A stretch of 32,417 bases of DNA from Nemertoderma westbladi (GCA_032718475.1 JAUCBJ010004316.1:1-32417); one strand, 5' to 3'. Counted from the first letter of the stretch, positions 18,711 through 28,750 are shown. Notes: generated by a model not told the origin, from the letters alone. Program-made: numbers and translations.

Positions 18711-19637
18711 ATTATTTTGAGAATAATTGAATTTCTGAATATTTTAGGGCTACTTGGTTACTTTAACTTACTTTGTTACCGTTATTTAAGCAGTAGTCCA
18801 ACTGATAGTGAGACCTAGTTTTGTATGACAGGCCTACTATTTATAAATCGTTTGATTTGATTTATAATATTTATATACCCGTTTTAAAAAGGGTTTTACA
18901 ATATTTGAAATAAATGTTATTATTTCTGGGGGTCACTACACAGAAGCTGAACGCCTCTCAGTGAAGTGCTATTTATTTGACACTAAAACTGATAATTCTA
19001 ATTTACCTAAGTTACTTAATACTACGAATTACTTACGATACGGGTGAGATTAATTCTCTAATTAAACACAACAAAATATTACGTACGAATTTTTAGGGTA
19101 ATTTTACAGGAAGTCTACAAACCAGCCTAACAAAGGGTTAGATTTCTGGCTATTACAAACAGACAGGGTACTACGGTATTTGAATAATAAGTAGTAGTAA
19201 ATATATTGTACTGTCCAGATAGGAAAATACCACCGCCTGACGACCTATAACCGTATCGCTATAGGTTCTACGTTATGTATCGCGGATTGTTCCTACCCAG
19301 AAGCTAATAGAGCTAACGAATGTGCCTATCAACCACTTTACAACACAAATATACTGCCTACACTAATTACTTCGGAAGGCACTGTACACTAAACCCTAAA
19401 TTAGGTACAAGTACCGATATAACAAATAATCAGTAGTTAAATATACTTGAACAGTTAAAAGAACCACGGCATCTGCTGGAGTGACCGAAGCACAAAGTCG
19501 TCAGTCTTTACCTACGCCAAGCAGCCCTGATGTAGTACCGGGGTTAGTTTAACTATAACGGTATGTATAACAAGCACAATTACTGTAGGAATAAACTTGG
19601 GGACATGAATGTTGCGAATAATCGCATAAACTCTGAA

Positions 19638-20225
19638 TAATAAATATTACGCTACCCGTACAGAATACTCAAACAAATACAAACCAAACGCTGGCGGACT
19701 ACTATCAAGCCTAAACAAACTACTGTATGTGCAGATTCTGAAAATGTTAGTTAGTATGCGTGCTAACACGGTAGTACGACTTACTCTTTAAGAGGGGATT
19801 GACCTTACAGTGTTGACTGCCCCAACTTACTAACGGCGCTTGATCAGACCCACTCTACACACGCAGCAATCCCTTCAGACCCAAAAATAGCTAGACAACA
19901 ATCCAGCCTACAAAATATTTGAGTAATAACTATTACGGTACCTGAACAGACCACACAAACAAACACAGGCTAAAACACTGGCAGACTACGATCAAGCCTA
20001 AATAAACTACAGTATATGCAGACTCTGAAACTGTTAGTTAGTATGCGTGCTAACACGGTAGTACGACTTACTCTTTAAGAGGGGATTGACCTTACAGTGT
20101 TGACTGCCCCAACTTACTAACGGCACTTTATCAGACAAACTCTACACACGCCGTAATCTCTCCAAACCCAACCACAGTCAGACAGCAGCTCAGCCTACAA
20201 TTATCTGAACAATCTGAGCAGGGTC
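19638..20225. repeat. 287-bp direct duplication in the leader
   Basis: GTTAGTTAGTATGCGTGCTA occurs at 19746 and 20033 (287 bp apart). The central ~90 bases are nearly identical, and the flanks are about 80% alike. The central block may be under constraint or recently copied. Confidence 0.9.
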
Positions 20226-20459
20226 ACACGCCTTCTGCTCAATATTAGCCTACTAGGAAATAAAACCGACAGAAATAGGTAAAATCTCAATAAAAATTCA
20301 GGGCTGCAGTCCCTGATTAAGTACTAAGACCTACCAGTGTACAATAATCAAATCGAATAATACTAAATGTACTTGTACAGCAGTACCGGTACCGGTGATG
20401 ACAGTTAGGCCTACTGACCTACAAAGTACCGGTTCAGTTTTACCAGTCACTACGGTAGT

Positions 20460-20592
20460 TTGCAACCTTATTGCCTACTGCAATAAGATTTTAAACTGTT
20501 ACTGTTCGTCAGAACAGTATTAAACTGTATTTAATGCCTACACTTGCAACCTTATTGCTTACTGCAATAAGATTATAAACTGTTACTGTTCG
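20460..20592. repeat. Duplicated hairpin block at the LTR-leader junction
   Basis: TTGCAACCTTATTGC occurs at 20460 and 20544. Each copy continues through CTGCAATAAG and AAACTGTTACTGTTCG. Inside each copy TTATTGC pairs with GCAATAA to make a short hairpin. The second copy runs into the LTR edge. Confidence 0.85.
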
Positions 20593-21840
20593 CGCTTTCG
20601 AAGACCTTTAGCAGTTTAACCCGCCAAAATTTATATGTCTTTTCGTTAATTAAAACCACTTTAGCATACGACAATAATTTATGCTAATACGCAAAACATT
20701 AGCCGAAGTCAGCCCATGCGCGATCATTCACCCGATGGATCTACACCCGGGAGACTGAATTCGGATGCTTGAATTGTATTATTACAGTGTAAGGTTGCAG
20801 TGTATACCTAATGTATTATTCGATAGATCGTTAATAATTAATCTCTGACAGATATTATTGGCTTTCGGGAAATATTAGCAGTTCCTTTAGGACGTGGCGC
20901 TTTATCTATTTAAACAGAACTAAGACTTATACTAAACGCAACGATACTGCTGCTGATTAAAGTATAAAACGTATTCTTTAGGAAATACTTTGTTACCAAT
21001 CACAATCATACACACTATTCTGCCGACAGTCAGTATATTTGATCACACATAAAGAGAGCAGTAATTGACTCGCGTAGGGTCTGCTAAATAACATTGGATT
21101 CAATACACACCACATTAATATAAATCGCAATTGTTATATATAGCCGGTCTCTCTAACCTGTAGTGTTATCAAGAAAATTGGGAATTGGGTGATTTATCCG
21201 TATTATCCAAATAGCAATATTTCCATCAACAAATATTTACAATTAATAACTGACGGTAAAATAACAGTACAAACAATATGATTAATGCAATTAAATTAAG
21301 TGAGTATGTTAATTAAGATTGATCAATTAGCGGTAACAGTTTATACTTTCGATAATTCAAGCAGTTCACGGTACAGCAGTATTGGTTACAAAATGCCGGT
21401 GTTTCTGGCTTAGACAGCAATCACAACAAAAGAGTGAACTCTCTCTCTCTCTCCCCTCAGAGGTAACACTCTCTCTATGATCGGCAGGAAAGCTACACGT
21501 CGACAGGAAAAACCGCCCTGATTGGCCCAAGCCAAACAAAGAACCACGCTGCCAATGGCTGTTCCCATGTCAGCAACCAGCTGCTAGATGTCGTAATATG
21601 AATCATCACGGCTAAGCTGTGAAAGGTGGTTTGTGCATTACAAGTTTTTGTCTTACCATGTCCGCTAAAACACATATATAGCAGAATGATTTTTATGTCC
21701 GTTAAAACACCTGTAAAGGTACCTTGCTGGCGAGGGGAATATATCTACAGTTAGAAAACCTTTTAGAGTATTCCAGCGCCTGTGGGGAAACTGGATTGCG
21801 AAGCAAAAGGGGCCAGTTATATCCCACAGAAGCTTTTACA
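20587..21840 (-). repeat. 5' LTR
   Basis: 1254 bp matching 9219-10472 with an offset of 11,368. It provides the promoter for the minus-strand transcript. Confidence 0.93.
21675..21680 (-). promoter_or_regulatory. TATA-like box in the 5' LTR
   Basis: TATATA about 160 bases from the outer end of the 5' LTR in the coding direction. The same motif is in the 3' LTR at 10307-10312. Other AT-rich candidates exist. Confidence 0.35.
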
Positions 21841-21845
21841 GTTTT
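21841..21845. repeat. Target-site duplication GTTTT, right copy
   Basis: Matches 9214-9218, immediately outside the right LTR. Confidence 0.85.
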
Positions 21846-22620
21846 GGCATAGGCATGTTGAAATCAACTGTCTGACAGTCCAGAAATAATCAGTCTGACA
21901 GTTTGAAGAAATACATACATATAAAGTCATTAAAGGGACAACAAAAGTCATTATGCACAATTCGTAAAAAAAGGAGGACAAAAAAAGTCAAATAAAAGGA
22001 CTTAAAAAATCACTGCCGTAAAAATGTATAAATTATGAAATTACAACAAACAACAGACAGACAGAACACGTTCATGTGGCCTTCGCGCAGCACGAGGCTC
22101 AGTTATGAGATACAAATTAAAATTGAGCAATTCTATCACAAAATCGGTATTTAAGAAATTAAAATAATAAAGTTAGTTGGGATTATCGATTACGTAAACG
22201 TATACGTGTTCTCCAATTATAAACATCGAGCAATAACATTACCAAATAAACAATGAACAACAGTACAAAGCAGTAAAATGCCGGTGGTGACGGCAACGGC
22301 AATAATGCAGTGCAGTTAATCAGCACTCGATATTGCATTTAAAAGGTGAATTGAGTATAATTGAGTGCAGTTAACTTCTATAGTGCTCTATAATTTATGC
22401 CACTGTTGTTTTGGGCTGGCACCATCAGACTGCCGGGACTTAGGTATGTACTGCACTAAAATATCCACAAAAGGTGAGTCATAGAATTCTTAGAATTTTG
22501 GTCAAAACTCCAATCAGGAGCCCGTAATCCTTGCCGGCTGCACGTAACCCATGGATCCAGTTTCCTGTGTAATTCCGTAATTTCCTGTGTAGTTTTCAGC
22601 ATTCCTCCACCATAATTATA
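21846..22620. other. Non-coding flank between LTR element and LINE fragment
   Basis: No gene. The first ~50 bases repeat sequence from the left flank of the LTR element (CTGACAG, CAGAAAT words). The rest is AT-rich and unplaced. Confidence 0.5.
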
Positions 22621-23230
22621 ATATGCCATTCGAGTTAAAGTTTACAGTGTTTAACCATTATTGCCTGTTGTCATCCATCTTATATGGCTGTGAATCATGG
22701 CTGAAGTGTTCCTATAAAGATATTACAATACTGTATATGAAATTATTGAAATTATTACTTGGCGTCAGACTGTCTACAAGCAACCATGTCTGTCTGGTTG
22801 AATTAGGTTTACCACAAGTAGAAGCTTTTATAGAAAATCGACGGAAATTCTTCCTTTCTAGCGGTGTAACCCAACTATGCTATGAATTTATGTGAATCTG
22901 TTGGAACACCTGGTATCGAATTATTGGACAAGTGTGGAACTAACGCAGTGGATTGCATTGCTAAAGATATATCTGCGGTTAAATCTTATGTTGTCGAAAC
23001 TCAACATCTCACACCAAACTAAGGTCTTACCTTGCCTTTAATCGATAATATTTATCAACCCGATAGTTTACGTGTGTTTAACCAGATTCCGTCTCTCTAG
23101 TCACAACCTTAGGATCGAGACCGGCCGTTGGTGTAGAATACCTCGCGAACGTCGATTGTGCTAATGCAATGGAACCGACATACAGGACGAAAATCATGTA
23201 TTGTTTTACTGTTGCAAAACAGAGAATGTC

Positions 23231-23242
23231 AGATTAAAACAT
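23231..23242. repeat. 12-bp target-site duplication, left copy
   Basis: AGATTAAAACAT here and at 24024-24035. Removing the sequence between them plus one copy restores the LINE reading frame. Confidence 0.88.
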
Positions 23243-23276
23243 TAAAGTAAACACTAGAGTCTTACACCCCTTAAAC
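23243..23276 (+). repeat. 34-bp inverted repeat, left arm
   Basis: Perfect reverse complement of 23928-23961 (starts TAAAGTAAACACTAGAGTC). Confidence 0.93.
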
Positions 23277-23560
23277 AACCCCCTGATAGTCAGTATGTCG
23301 GTACATTCAATTATCACATATGAATTATAGAGCAGAACTCCGACATCAATGCATGTTGTCAAATCTTATAAATTTTGTACTGTGTGTTTGCTCTAGCAAT
23401 CTAACAGTTTTCCATTGGTAACATGTTTACTTACCGTAAGTCTATATGGAGGGTTCCAATGTTCTGAGGTCTGAAGTCTGTATGGGCGAAGTGGTAACTG
23501 AGTTGATGGTGCGATTAATTTAGGTCATTGGTGCAGTATAGATAGGCATGGCTAATTCCC

Positions 23561-23615
23561 TGTCCAGCTGACGAGGCGTCGAGGATTAGCGCGTACTGGT
23601 CCTAGACGCCGAAAC
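23561..23615 (+). ncRNA. Hammerhead-ribozyme-like core
   Basis: CTGACGA (23568-23574) is followed by a long stem II. GGCGTC (23575-23580) pairs with GACGCC (23605-23610); after a G.A mismatch AGGA (23582-23585) pairs with TCCT (23600-23603), and the pairing extends further with wobble pairs. GAAAC follows at 23611-23615. This is the exact CUGANGA / stem II / GAAA arrangement of hammerhead ribozymes, and the stem I strand GTCCAG precedes it as in known type I forms. A clear stem III and cleavage site are missing: the nearest candidate, GTCCTACC at 23654, pairs only two bases with stem I. The copy may be decayed. Confidence 0.6.
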
Positions 23616-23927
23616 GCAACCATATTTTTCACAAATTAATTATTTTTGCCCTAGTCCTACCTCTTTCACGGCGACAATATATTTATTATTGACAATATTA
23701 TTACATATATTTTCTTATAGAATATAGGCTTAGTTTTTGTGCAGTTTATTACCGGTATCATTTAGTGTATGGCGGGTAGGTTTTAGGGTTAGGTTTGCGA
23801 TACATACCTGTATGTGGAGCATGTTATTATATATTTTGTTTGTGTTTGTTTTGTTTGTGTCCTTTGAAGGCCCTAGGGGCTGAGAAGTATTTTGGGCTTA
23901 ATGTCCTGATTCTATATTTTTTTTGTA

Positions 23928-23961
23928 GTTTAAGGGGTGTAAGACTCTAGTGTTTACTTTA
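23928..23961 (-). repeat. 34-bp inverted repeat, right arm
   Basis: Perfect match to the left arm in reverse. It lies 62 bases inside the insertion's right end rather than at it. Confidence 0.93.
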
Positions 23962-23980
23962 AAGTTAATATATATACATA

Positions 23981-24023
23981 ACAACCCCCTGTTAGTCAGT
24001 ATGTCGGTACATTAAATTATCAC
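23981..24023 (+). repeat. 43-bp direct repeat forming the right end
   Basis: Matches 23275-23317 with two mismatches (CTGATAGTC against CTGTTAGTC, and CATTCAATT against CATTAAATT). Confidence 0.9.
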
Positions 24024-24128
24024 AGATTAAAACATCACATCACTTTCCACTCACTAGGCGACTTAGATAGCTTGACCAATAATAAGTTGTCCCTATTTGT
24101 GTCTGATATATTAACAGTGTACGATTAA

Positions 24129-24450
24129 ACTCAACTACTTATTTACACGTTCGTAGGGCCGTCGCGTGCGAGTCTATGCTCACCTTACTGCTTACTTCGT
24201 GGCTCGCCCCACATTGTTGTTGAGATATACTGTAGAATAACTTTTTCCTAAAGATTTTTCACTAGTTGAAGCCAAATATTGCATTTGTTGGTCACTTCAA
24301 ACCTAACTATCGGTTATATTTATTTATATATTTATATATATTGTAAGCATAATCATTCGTGAACATTATCGTACTGCATTATACTATAGTTATTTATTTA
24401 GAAACCTACGTGACCTAATACTAATGTTTATCCTAATGATGTTTGACCTA
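24129..24450. other. AT-rich DNA between two LINEs
   Basis: Probably the 3' untranslated tail of the plus-strand LINE. No gene or clear tail repeat seen. Confidence 0.45.
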
Positions 24451-25255
24451 ATGATCATCCGCATCTTCAAGACCAGTGTCCTTTAAGATGCGTCTCAAGA
24501 AAGTAATGGGCTGTCCACCATGCTTATTCACTCCATGAGGCTGCCAAAGTACAAGATTATGCACTGGCTGGTCCTCACGGCGAAAGCAATGTCCTGCAAA
24601 GCGGAGGCGATTTTGTTCTACTGTCAAGCTTGGGGGAACCAATGAGACACCTCCAATGTTATATAGTGTCTGGTTGGAGATGTGTGCATTGTACTTGACA
24701 CAATGAACCCGGCGTAGCATTCTTGTGCATTGCCATCCAGAGATTCGGTATCCTCAGCAGTTAGAGCCCATCATGGACTCCCATAGATGAGTACTGGAAC
24801 TACTGCTGCTCTAAATAATCAGACCTTAAGTTTCCGATTAATTCTCGGTGACTTCCAAATCCTGGAAAGCCTATTCAAGGCTGCCCATGCCTTTCCCTTA
24901 CGTATTCGAAGGTCCTCACCTGACTTACGGATCCATGATCCCAGGTAACAGAAGTCGTCCACATGCTCAAGCATACCATCCTTTGAGCTTATGCTCATCT
25001 GATCAGAGACTTACTGAGAACTTTCAAAGTTAACTGTCAAAATTTTGCAGCATGTTCTAATGAGCTGAGGAGCCGTTGGGCTCCCTCTAGTGATTCTGAG
25101 AGTACTCCTAAGTCATCAGCAAAGTCTAGATCAGTTAGGTACTTGGCAGGATTTCCTCGACTTCTGGAGCCAGTAGGTGGAGTTATCATCACCCCATCAT
25201 CATTATGATGATCTAAGGACATGCGTAGAACATAGTCAGCCACAATTATGAACAA
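24448..25255 (-). pseudogene. LINE B1: C-terminal half of reverse transcriptase
   Basis: Contains the catalytic motif LDFADDLGVLSES and the downstream RLRFAGHCFRREDQPVHNLV region, nearly identical to copy B2. Compared with B2, about 37 bp encoding the start of the next RT motif (SSVGLFINSRKTK) is missing near 25047. Other stops fall between 24720 and 25037. At about 25250 the sequence joins the N-terminal half after a deletion. Confidence 0.8.
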
Positions 25256-25719
25256 GAATGGTGCAAGTGTGTCAAGGCCTTGAAGAAGTCAACAAAGATA
25301 ACAGCCAGATGCCTGTCTTTCTTTTTTGATAACTCTTCAATTATCCTTCTAAGTGCCAAAATGGGTTCCATGGTCCCACGACCTTTACGGAACCCATTCT
25401 GATTTCCACGGAGCAGTCTCTCAATGGGATCCCTGATGCGATTTAATAGAATTCTATTGTATAGTTTTGCAGCAATCGAGATCAATGAGATTCCCCGAAA
25501 AGAACCATAGAGTGTTAGGTTGCCCTTCTTGGGAACTGGCACCAACTTATTTGTTTTCATTTCTTGTGGGACTCTTGTTGTTCGGGTCATGTCTACTATG
25601 ATGGGATAGATGAGCTTTAAACACTCAGGTATTTTAAAGACCTCAGGGGGAACACCATCTACTCCACTGGCACGATTGGTCTTAATGCTCTTTGCAGCAG
25701 CCTTCACTTCTGCAAAGGA
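25246..25719 (-). pseudogene. LINE B1: N-terminal half of reverse transcriptase
   Basis: Shows ASGVDGVPPEVFK, LVPVPKKGNLTLYGSFRGIS and QNGFRKGRGTMEPILALRRI, RT motifs 0-2, then VIFVDFFKA, equivalent to the first catalytic Asp motif. The frame breaks right after this: compared with LINE A about 55 codons (to the LQGDTLAP motif) are missing. The segment continues the linker at 28131-28750 once LINE A is removed. Confidence 0.8.
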
Positions 25720-25725
25720 GATATA
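25720..25725. repeat. Target-site duplication of LINE A, 3' copy
   Basis: GATATA here and at 28131-28136. Removing LINE A and one copy restores an in-frame B1 linker-to-RT junction. Confidence 0.75.
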
Positions 25726-25743
25726 CTACTACTACTACTACTA
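25726..25743 (-). repeat. (TAG)n 3' tail of LINE A
   Basis: CTA repeats on the plus strand. In coding orientation the frame ends ..CGA CCT AG-type junction: the stop codon TAG is itself the first tail unit, so there is no 3' untranslated region. Confidence 0.88.
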
Positions 25744-26910
25744 GGTCGAGCGAACTCGGACAGTGGAAATGAGATCCTTCCAGGCTTCCCGATTCTCCAT
25801 AGTTGTCGCAATTTCGTTTCTCCTAAGTTCAGTACCCCTTTCAAGTTGATCTATATATGTTATGGCAGGTCGTCCACGACTACGCTTTCCATGAGTTGGT
25901 TGCCAGAGAAGTAGATCTGGTATGACCTCGTCTTTACTTCGCCAGCAGTGCCCACTGAATCTTAATCTGCGTTCACGGAGGGTGGTTGATACAGGTGGTA
26001 TTGTACCATAAAGCTCGGCGTTTGTCATGTGTTGTCTCCAGCTGATGTTTAGGGCTGCCCTTAGTAGTCTTGTGTAGCAACCATCAATTCGTTGTTCAAG
26101 TGATTTAGTCAGTGTCCAGGTCTCACCCCCGTATAAAAATACACTTTCCACTGTGGCTCGAAAGAACTTGGTCTTCAGGTGCCTGGAGAGATCTGATTTC
26201 CAGATGGTATCCATTTTTGATAGAGCTACCCAAGCCTTTGCTTTCCTAACTTCTATGTCCTTTTTGCTACTCTCTATCCATGATCCAAGGTACTGGAAGT
26301 CATCGACCTGCCTTAGTTGATTATTATCAATGGTTGTCAAGTTTCCATCAACATTAAAGGTCATGAATTCGGTCTTGGTAGCATTTATATGCAATCCAAC
26401 CTCCTTAGCAGCCCTCTCCACTTTATTTAGTAGAAGCTGTGCATCTGCTAGCGTATTAGAGAGCAGGGCGATGTCATCCGCAAAGTCGGTGTCTGTGACT
26501 GTAGTTGCCGGATATCTACTACTTCTGCGTTCTTGAAGTGTGAATCCCAGATCTTCACCCTTTCTGGCCGTCCTCATTGCGTAATCCAGCACAATTACAA
26601 ATAGTAATGGTGCTAATGTGTCACCTTGTAGTACACCAGCCAGGATTGAGAAAAACTCAGTTTCACCATCTGGTGAGAGTACCTGCGCTTCTGTGTCACA
26701 ATATAGCAATCCAATGCCAGCAACAATTACTTCTGGTATTCCATAAGCTCTTAGGATTTCAAGCATTTTACCTCTATGGATGGAGTCGAATGCCTTCTTG
26801 AAGTCCACAAAAGTCATGACTGCGGGGAGATTCTTTGACTTGATTCCTTCAATCAGTCTCCGTAGTGCAAGTATCTGAGCTATTGTTGATCTACTTGGTC
26901 GAAATCCGTT
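25741..26910 (-). pseudogene. LINE A: reverse transcriptase and C-terminus
   Basis: Upstream of the first Met at 26817 the frame already reads SQNGFRPSRSTIAQILALRR. It then shows VMTFVDFKKAFDSI, GVLQGDTLAPLLF, and the catalytic TDFADDIALLSN, followed by HINATKTEFM, YLGSWIESS and RRLRFSGHCWRSKDEVIPDL. It ends RVRST and the TAG of the tail. All RT motifs look intact in this part; only the join to the upstream part at 26910-26945 is frameshifted. Confidence 0.85.
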
Positions 26911-26934
26911 TTGGCTCTTACGCAGTAGTTTGCT

Positions 26935-28130
26935 CTATGTGAGGCCTAATCCTACTGTATATAGAATCATTTTATTGTATATTTTGGCAGCTACCACAAG
27001 CAGACAGATCCCACGATAGTTTATTGGAATGCCGAGGTCTCCTTTCTTGGGGAGAGGCTTTAGTTGACCTTTAGTCCAAATTGGTGGTGGCTTTTCCCCT
27101 TTTAACATCCGGTTGCAAACATTCAATAATGGTCTATTTAGCACTCCGGTTTTCCATACCTCCGCTGGGATTTCATCTAATCCACTCGCTTTATTATTGG
27201 ACATGCTTTTAATGCTTCTTTGGAGTTCGGCAGGTGTGAAGTCCCCTGTTTCTATAGGTAGTGTCTTGTTATATATTTTCCTTGTAGGGCTGACCTCGAT
27301 GTTTGGTGGCTGCCCAAGCAAGTTGCTGAAGTGATTTTTCCACTTCCCAACACGTTCTTCAGGACTATCGGCTTTGAGGCGCCCCCTTGCACAACTTTTC
27401 CGACCAGATACCTCATTTACAGTTTGCCAGGTAAGTCTTGATTGTTGCTGTATGTGAGCAGTTGTAATTGCTTCAGTTTTATCCTGTATGTACTTTTCCT
27501 GGCTGATGTTGTAGGCCAATTTAAGATCGTCCTTAGCTTTCTCAACCTTGTTAATGTTTTCGGTTGTTGGTTGTTCGGTTTTAACTTTGTAGGCTATCTT
27601 AAGATCTTCTCTCTTACAAGTAACCTCAGAGTTTTGCCATGGCACATACTGTTTTCGTTTAGGTTTCTGGGGGATATGCCTCTTAGCTGATTCCTTGTGG
27701 GCTGTTATTATATTCTGGTATATTGAATCGGTGGATTGGTCTTCATCCATTGACTGAAGTGCTTCAAAGCGGTTTTGAACTTCTACTGTATAAGCATCCT
27801 TTACAGCATTGTCAGTTCTGAGTTTCTCCCAGTCATAGTTGATTTGCTTGCTTGTCCTGGGTTTGCTGGCTCTCAAACTGAGTCTGATCTCTGCAGTCAC
27901 AATTCTGTGGTCCGAACCAATTAGGTTGAACGAGCTGTATGCCTCGCAGTTGATCATGCTATTTCTCCACTTTTTGTTTATAAGGATGTAATCCAGTTGT
28001 GCTTTGGTTCCATTAGGGTATTGAAAGGTCCATAGCTTCCCCTTACTCTTTTCGAATGTGTTGTTTGTTGGTATCAATTCACATTCTTCCATTAGGTCTA
28101 AGAGTAAGTACCCATTTTATATATGCCAAT
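26935..28130 (-). pseudogene. LINE A: endonuclease C-terminus, linker and RT N-terminus
   Basis: Begins in the APE domain (LLLDLMEECELIP) and continues with KAQLDYILINKKWRN and SSFNLIGSDHRIVTAEIRLS, where SDHRIV holds the conserved catalytic Asp-His of the endonuclease. A basic linker follows, then NNKASGLDEIPAEVWK and LKPLPKKGDLGIPINYRGI of RT. At about 26935 two closely spaced frameshifts break the frame. Confidence 0.82.
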
Positions 28131-28136
28131 GATATA
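28131..28136. repeat. Target-site duplication of LINE A, 5' copy
   Basis: GATATA, same as 25720-25725. Confidence 0.75.
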
Positions 28137-28750
28137 GCCAATGGGAATATCTGGGAGTACAGACTCAGACACTTTTACTTCTATAAAGTTATCAGGCAAT
28201 ACCCTGTCATTATTGAGGAGCTTTTCAAAGTGGGCCTTCCAACCATTGAGGCGATCGGCTGGTGATTCAGCCTTAACCTTGGTGGTTGGTTGGCTTTTCC
28301 GCCCAGTAAGCAAGTTGATCGATTTCAATGCCTGGGATGATTGCCTGCTGTCGTCGGCATCATTGATGGCATCAACCTGTTGGTTTATTAGCTCCTGTAA
28401 ATTAACAGAGTACTGCCTGTTCAGGGACCTAGATGCAGCCTTAACTGCATTCTTGGCCGCTGTAGTCTGTTTGAGTCGGGACTCTTTCTGCGCCTTATAT
28501 AGGTCATTTCGACACTTCTGGATTTTGTTGTCAGTCCAGGGGGCCCTTTTCCTGTTTCGAGGGTATACAGGAACTGTTTCTGCAGCTGCTAACTTAACTG
28601 CTTCTGCGAAGGCAGTATAGCCCTCACAGTGATCTGCCGCCTCATAGGCAAGAACCTCATACCTGTTGCTCAGCTGTAGTGTGAAGCTGGATCTCACACT
28701 TGGCTGTTGCAACAGAGAGGACCAGTCATGCCGCGGCAAGGCAGATTTCG
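28131..28750 (-). pseudogene. LINE B1: linker between endonuclease and RT
   Basis: Reads KSALPRHDWSSLLQQ, then APWTDNKIQKCRNDLYKAQK and SPADRLNGWKAHFEKLL, matching the equivalent linker of LINE A in layout. Its upstream partner is at 29660 and its downstream partner at 25719. LINE A is inserted after SVLPDIPIG. Confidence 0.78.

Larger units (their letters stand above)
18330..20586 (-). other. Long untranslated leader of the LTR element
   Basis: 2.26 kb between the 5' LTR and the Gag ATG, with no credible frame. It contains three sets of duplications (18466-18710, 19650-20225, 20460-20592). No standard primer-binding site matching a tRNA 3' end was evident directly next to the LTR. Confidence 0.7.
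9219..21840 (-). mobile_element. BEL/Pao-like LTR retrotransposon lacking RT and integrase
   Basis: 12,622 bp, coding on the minus strand. Two 1254-bp LTRs, a GTTTT target duplication, a long leader (18330-20586), a 1561-codon Gag-protease frame, a 1.6-kb non-coding stretch, and a second zinc-knuckle frame near the 3' LTR. The Gag and protease are of BEL/Pao type. Between protease and the residual C-terminal RNase H/connection region, the reverse transcriptase is gone, and no integrase follows. The LTRs show no difference where I compared them, so insertion was recent and must have used enzymes made elsewhere. Confidence 0.88.
23243..24023. mobile_element. 781-bp insertion with direct and inverted terminal repeats
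   Basis: Bounded by a 12-bp duplication of AGATTAAAACAT. The left end is a 34-bp block (23243-23276) whose exact reverse complement is at 23928-23961. It is followed by a 43-bp block (23275-23317) that recurs in direct orientation as the extreme right end (23981-24023). The interior has no protein frame but contains a hammerhead-like ribozyme core. A long target duplication together with mixed direct and inverted terminal copies and a hammerhead is reminiscent of Penelope-like retroelements or their non-autonomous relatives; that assignment is inference. Confidence 0.75.
22621..24128 (+). pseudogene. LINE reverse transcriptase C-terminal fragment, interrupted
   Basis: 22621-22895 encodes LSSILYGCESWL, LLGVRLST and NHVCLVELGLPQVEAFIENR, the conserved region after the RT catalytic core of non-LTR retrotransposons. 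After a frameshift, LCESVGTPGIELLDKCG follows. Near 23100-23240 comes LRIETGRWCRIPRERRLC, then an in-frame stop, then DENHVLFYCCKTENVRLKH, a typical C-terminal Cys/His region. The frame is cut at 23242 by a 781-bp insertion and resumes at 24024 (RLKHHITFHSLGDL), ending at 24126-24128. No 5' part of the LINE is present. The clade was not determined. It is different from the minus-strand LINEs further right. Confidence 0.75.
25726..28130 (-). mobile_element. LINE A: 5'-truncated RTE-like LINE inserted into LINE B1
   Basis: 2405 bp on the minus strand. It starts within the endonuclease domain (5' truncation) and ends in a (TAG)n tail of about six units at 25726-25742. Target duplication GATATA. 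The protein is clearly related to LINE B but distinct. Confidence 0.85.

Noticed and set aside
23243-24023. Classification of the 781-bp insertion as a simple TIR transposon or MITE
   Set aside because: The right 34-bp arm is 62 bp inside the end and the target duplication is 12 bp, unusual for a cut-and-paste element.
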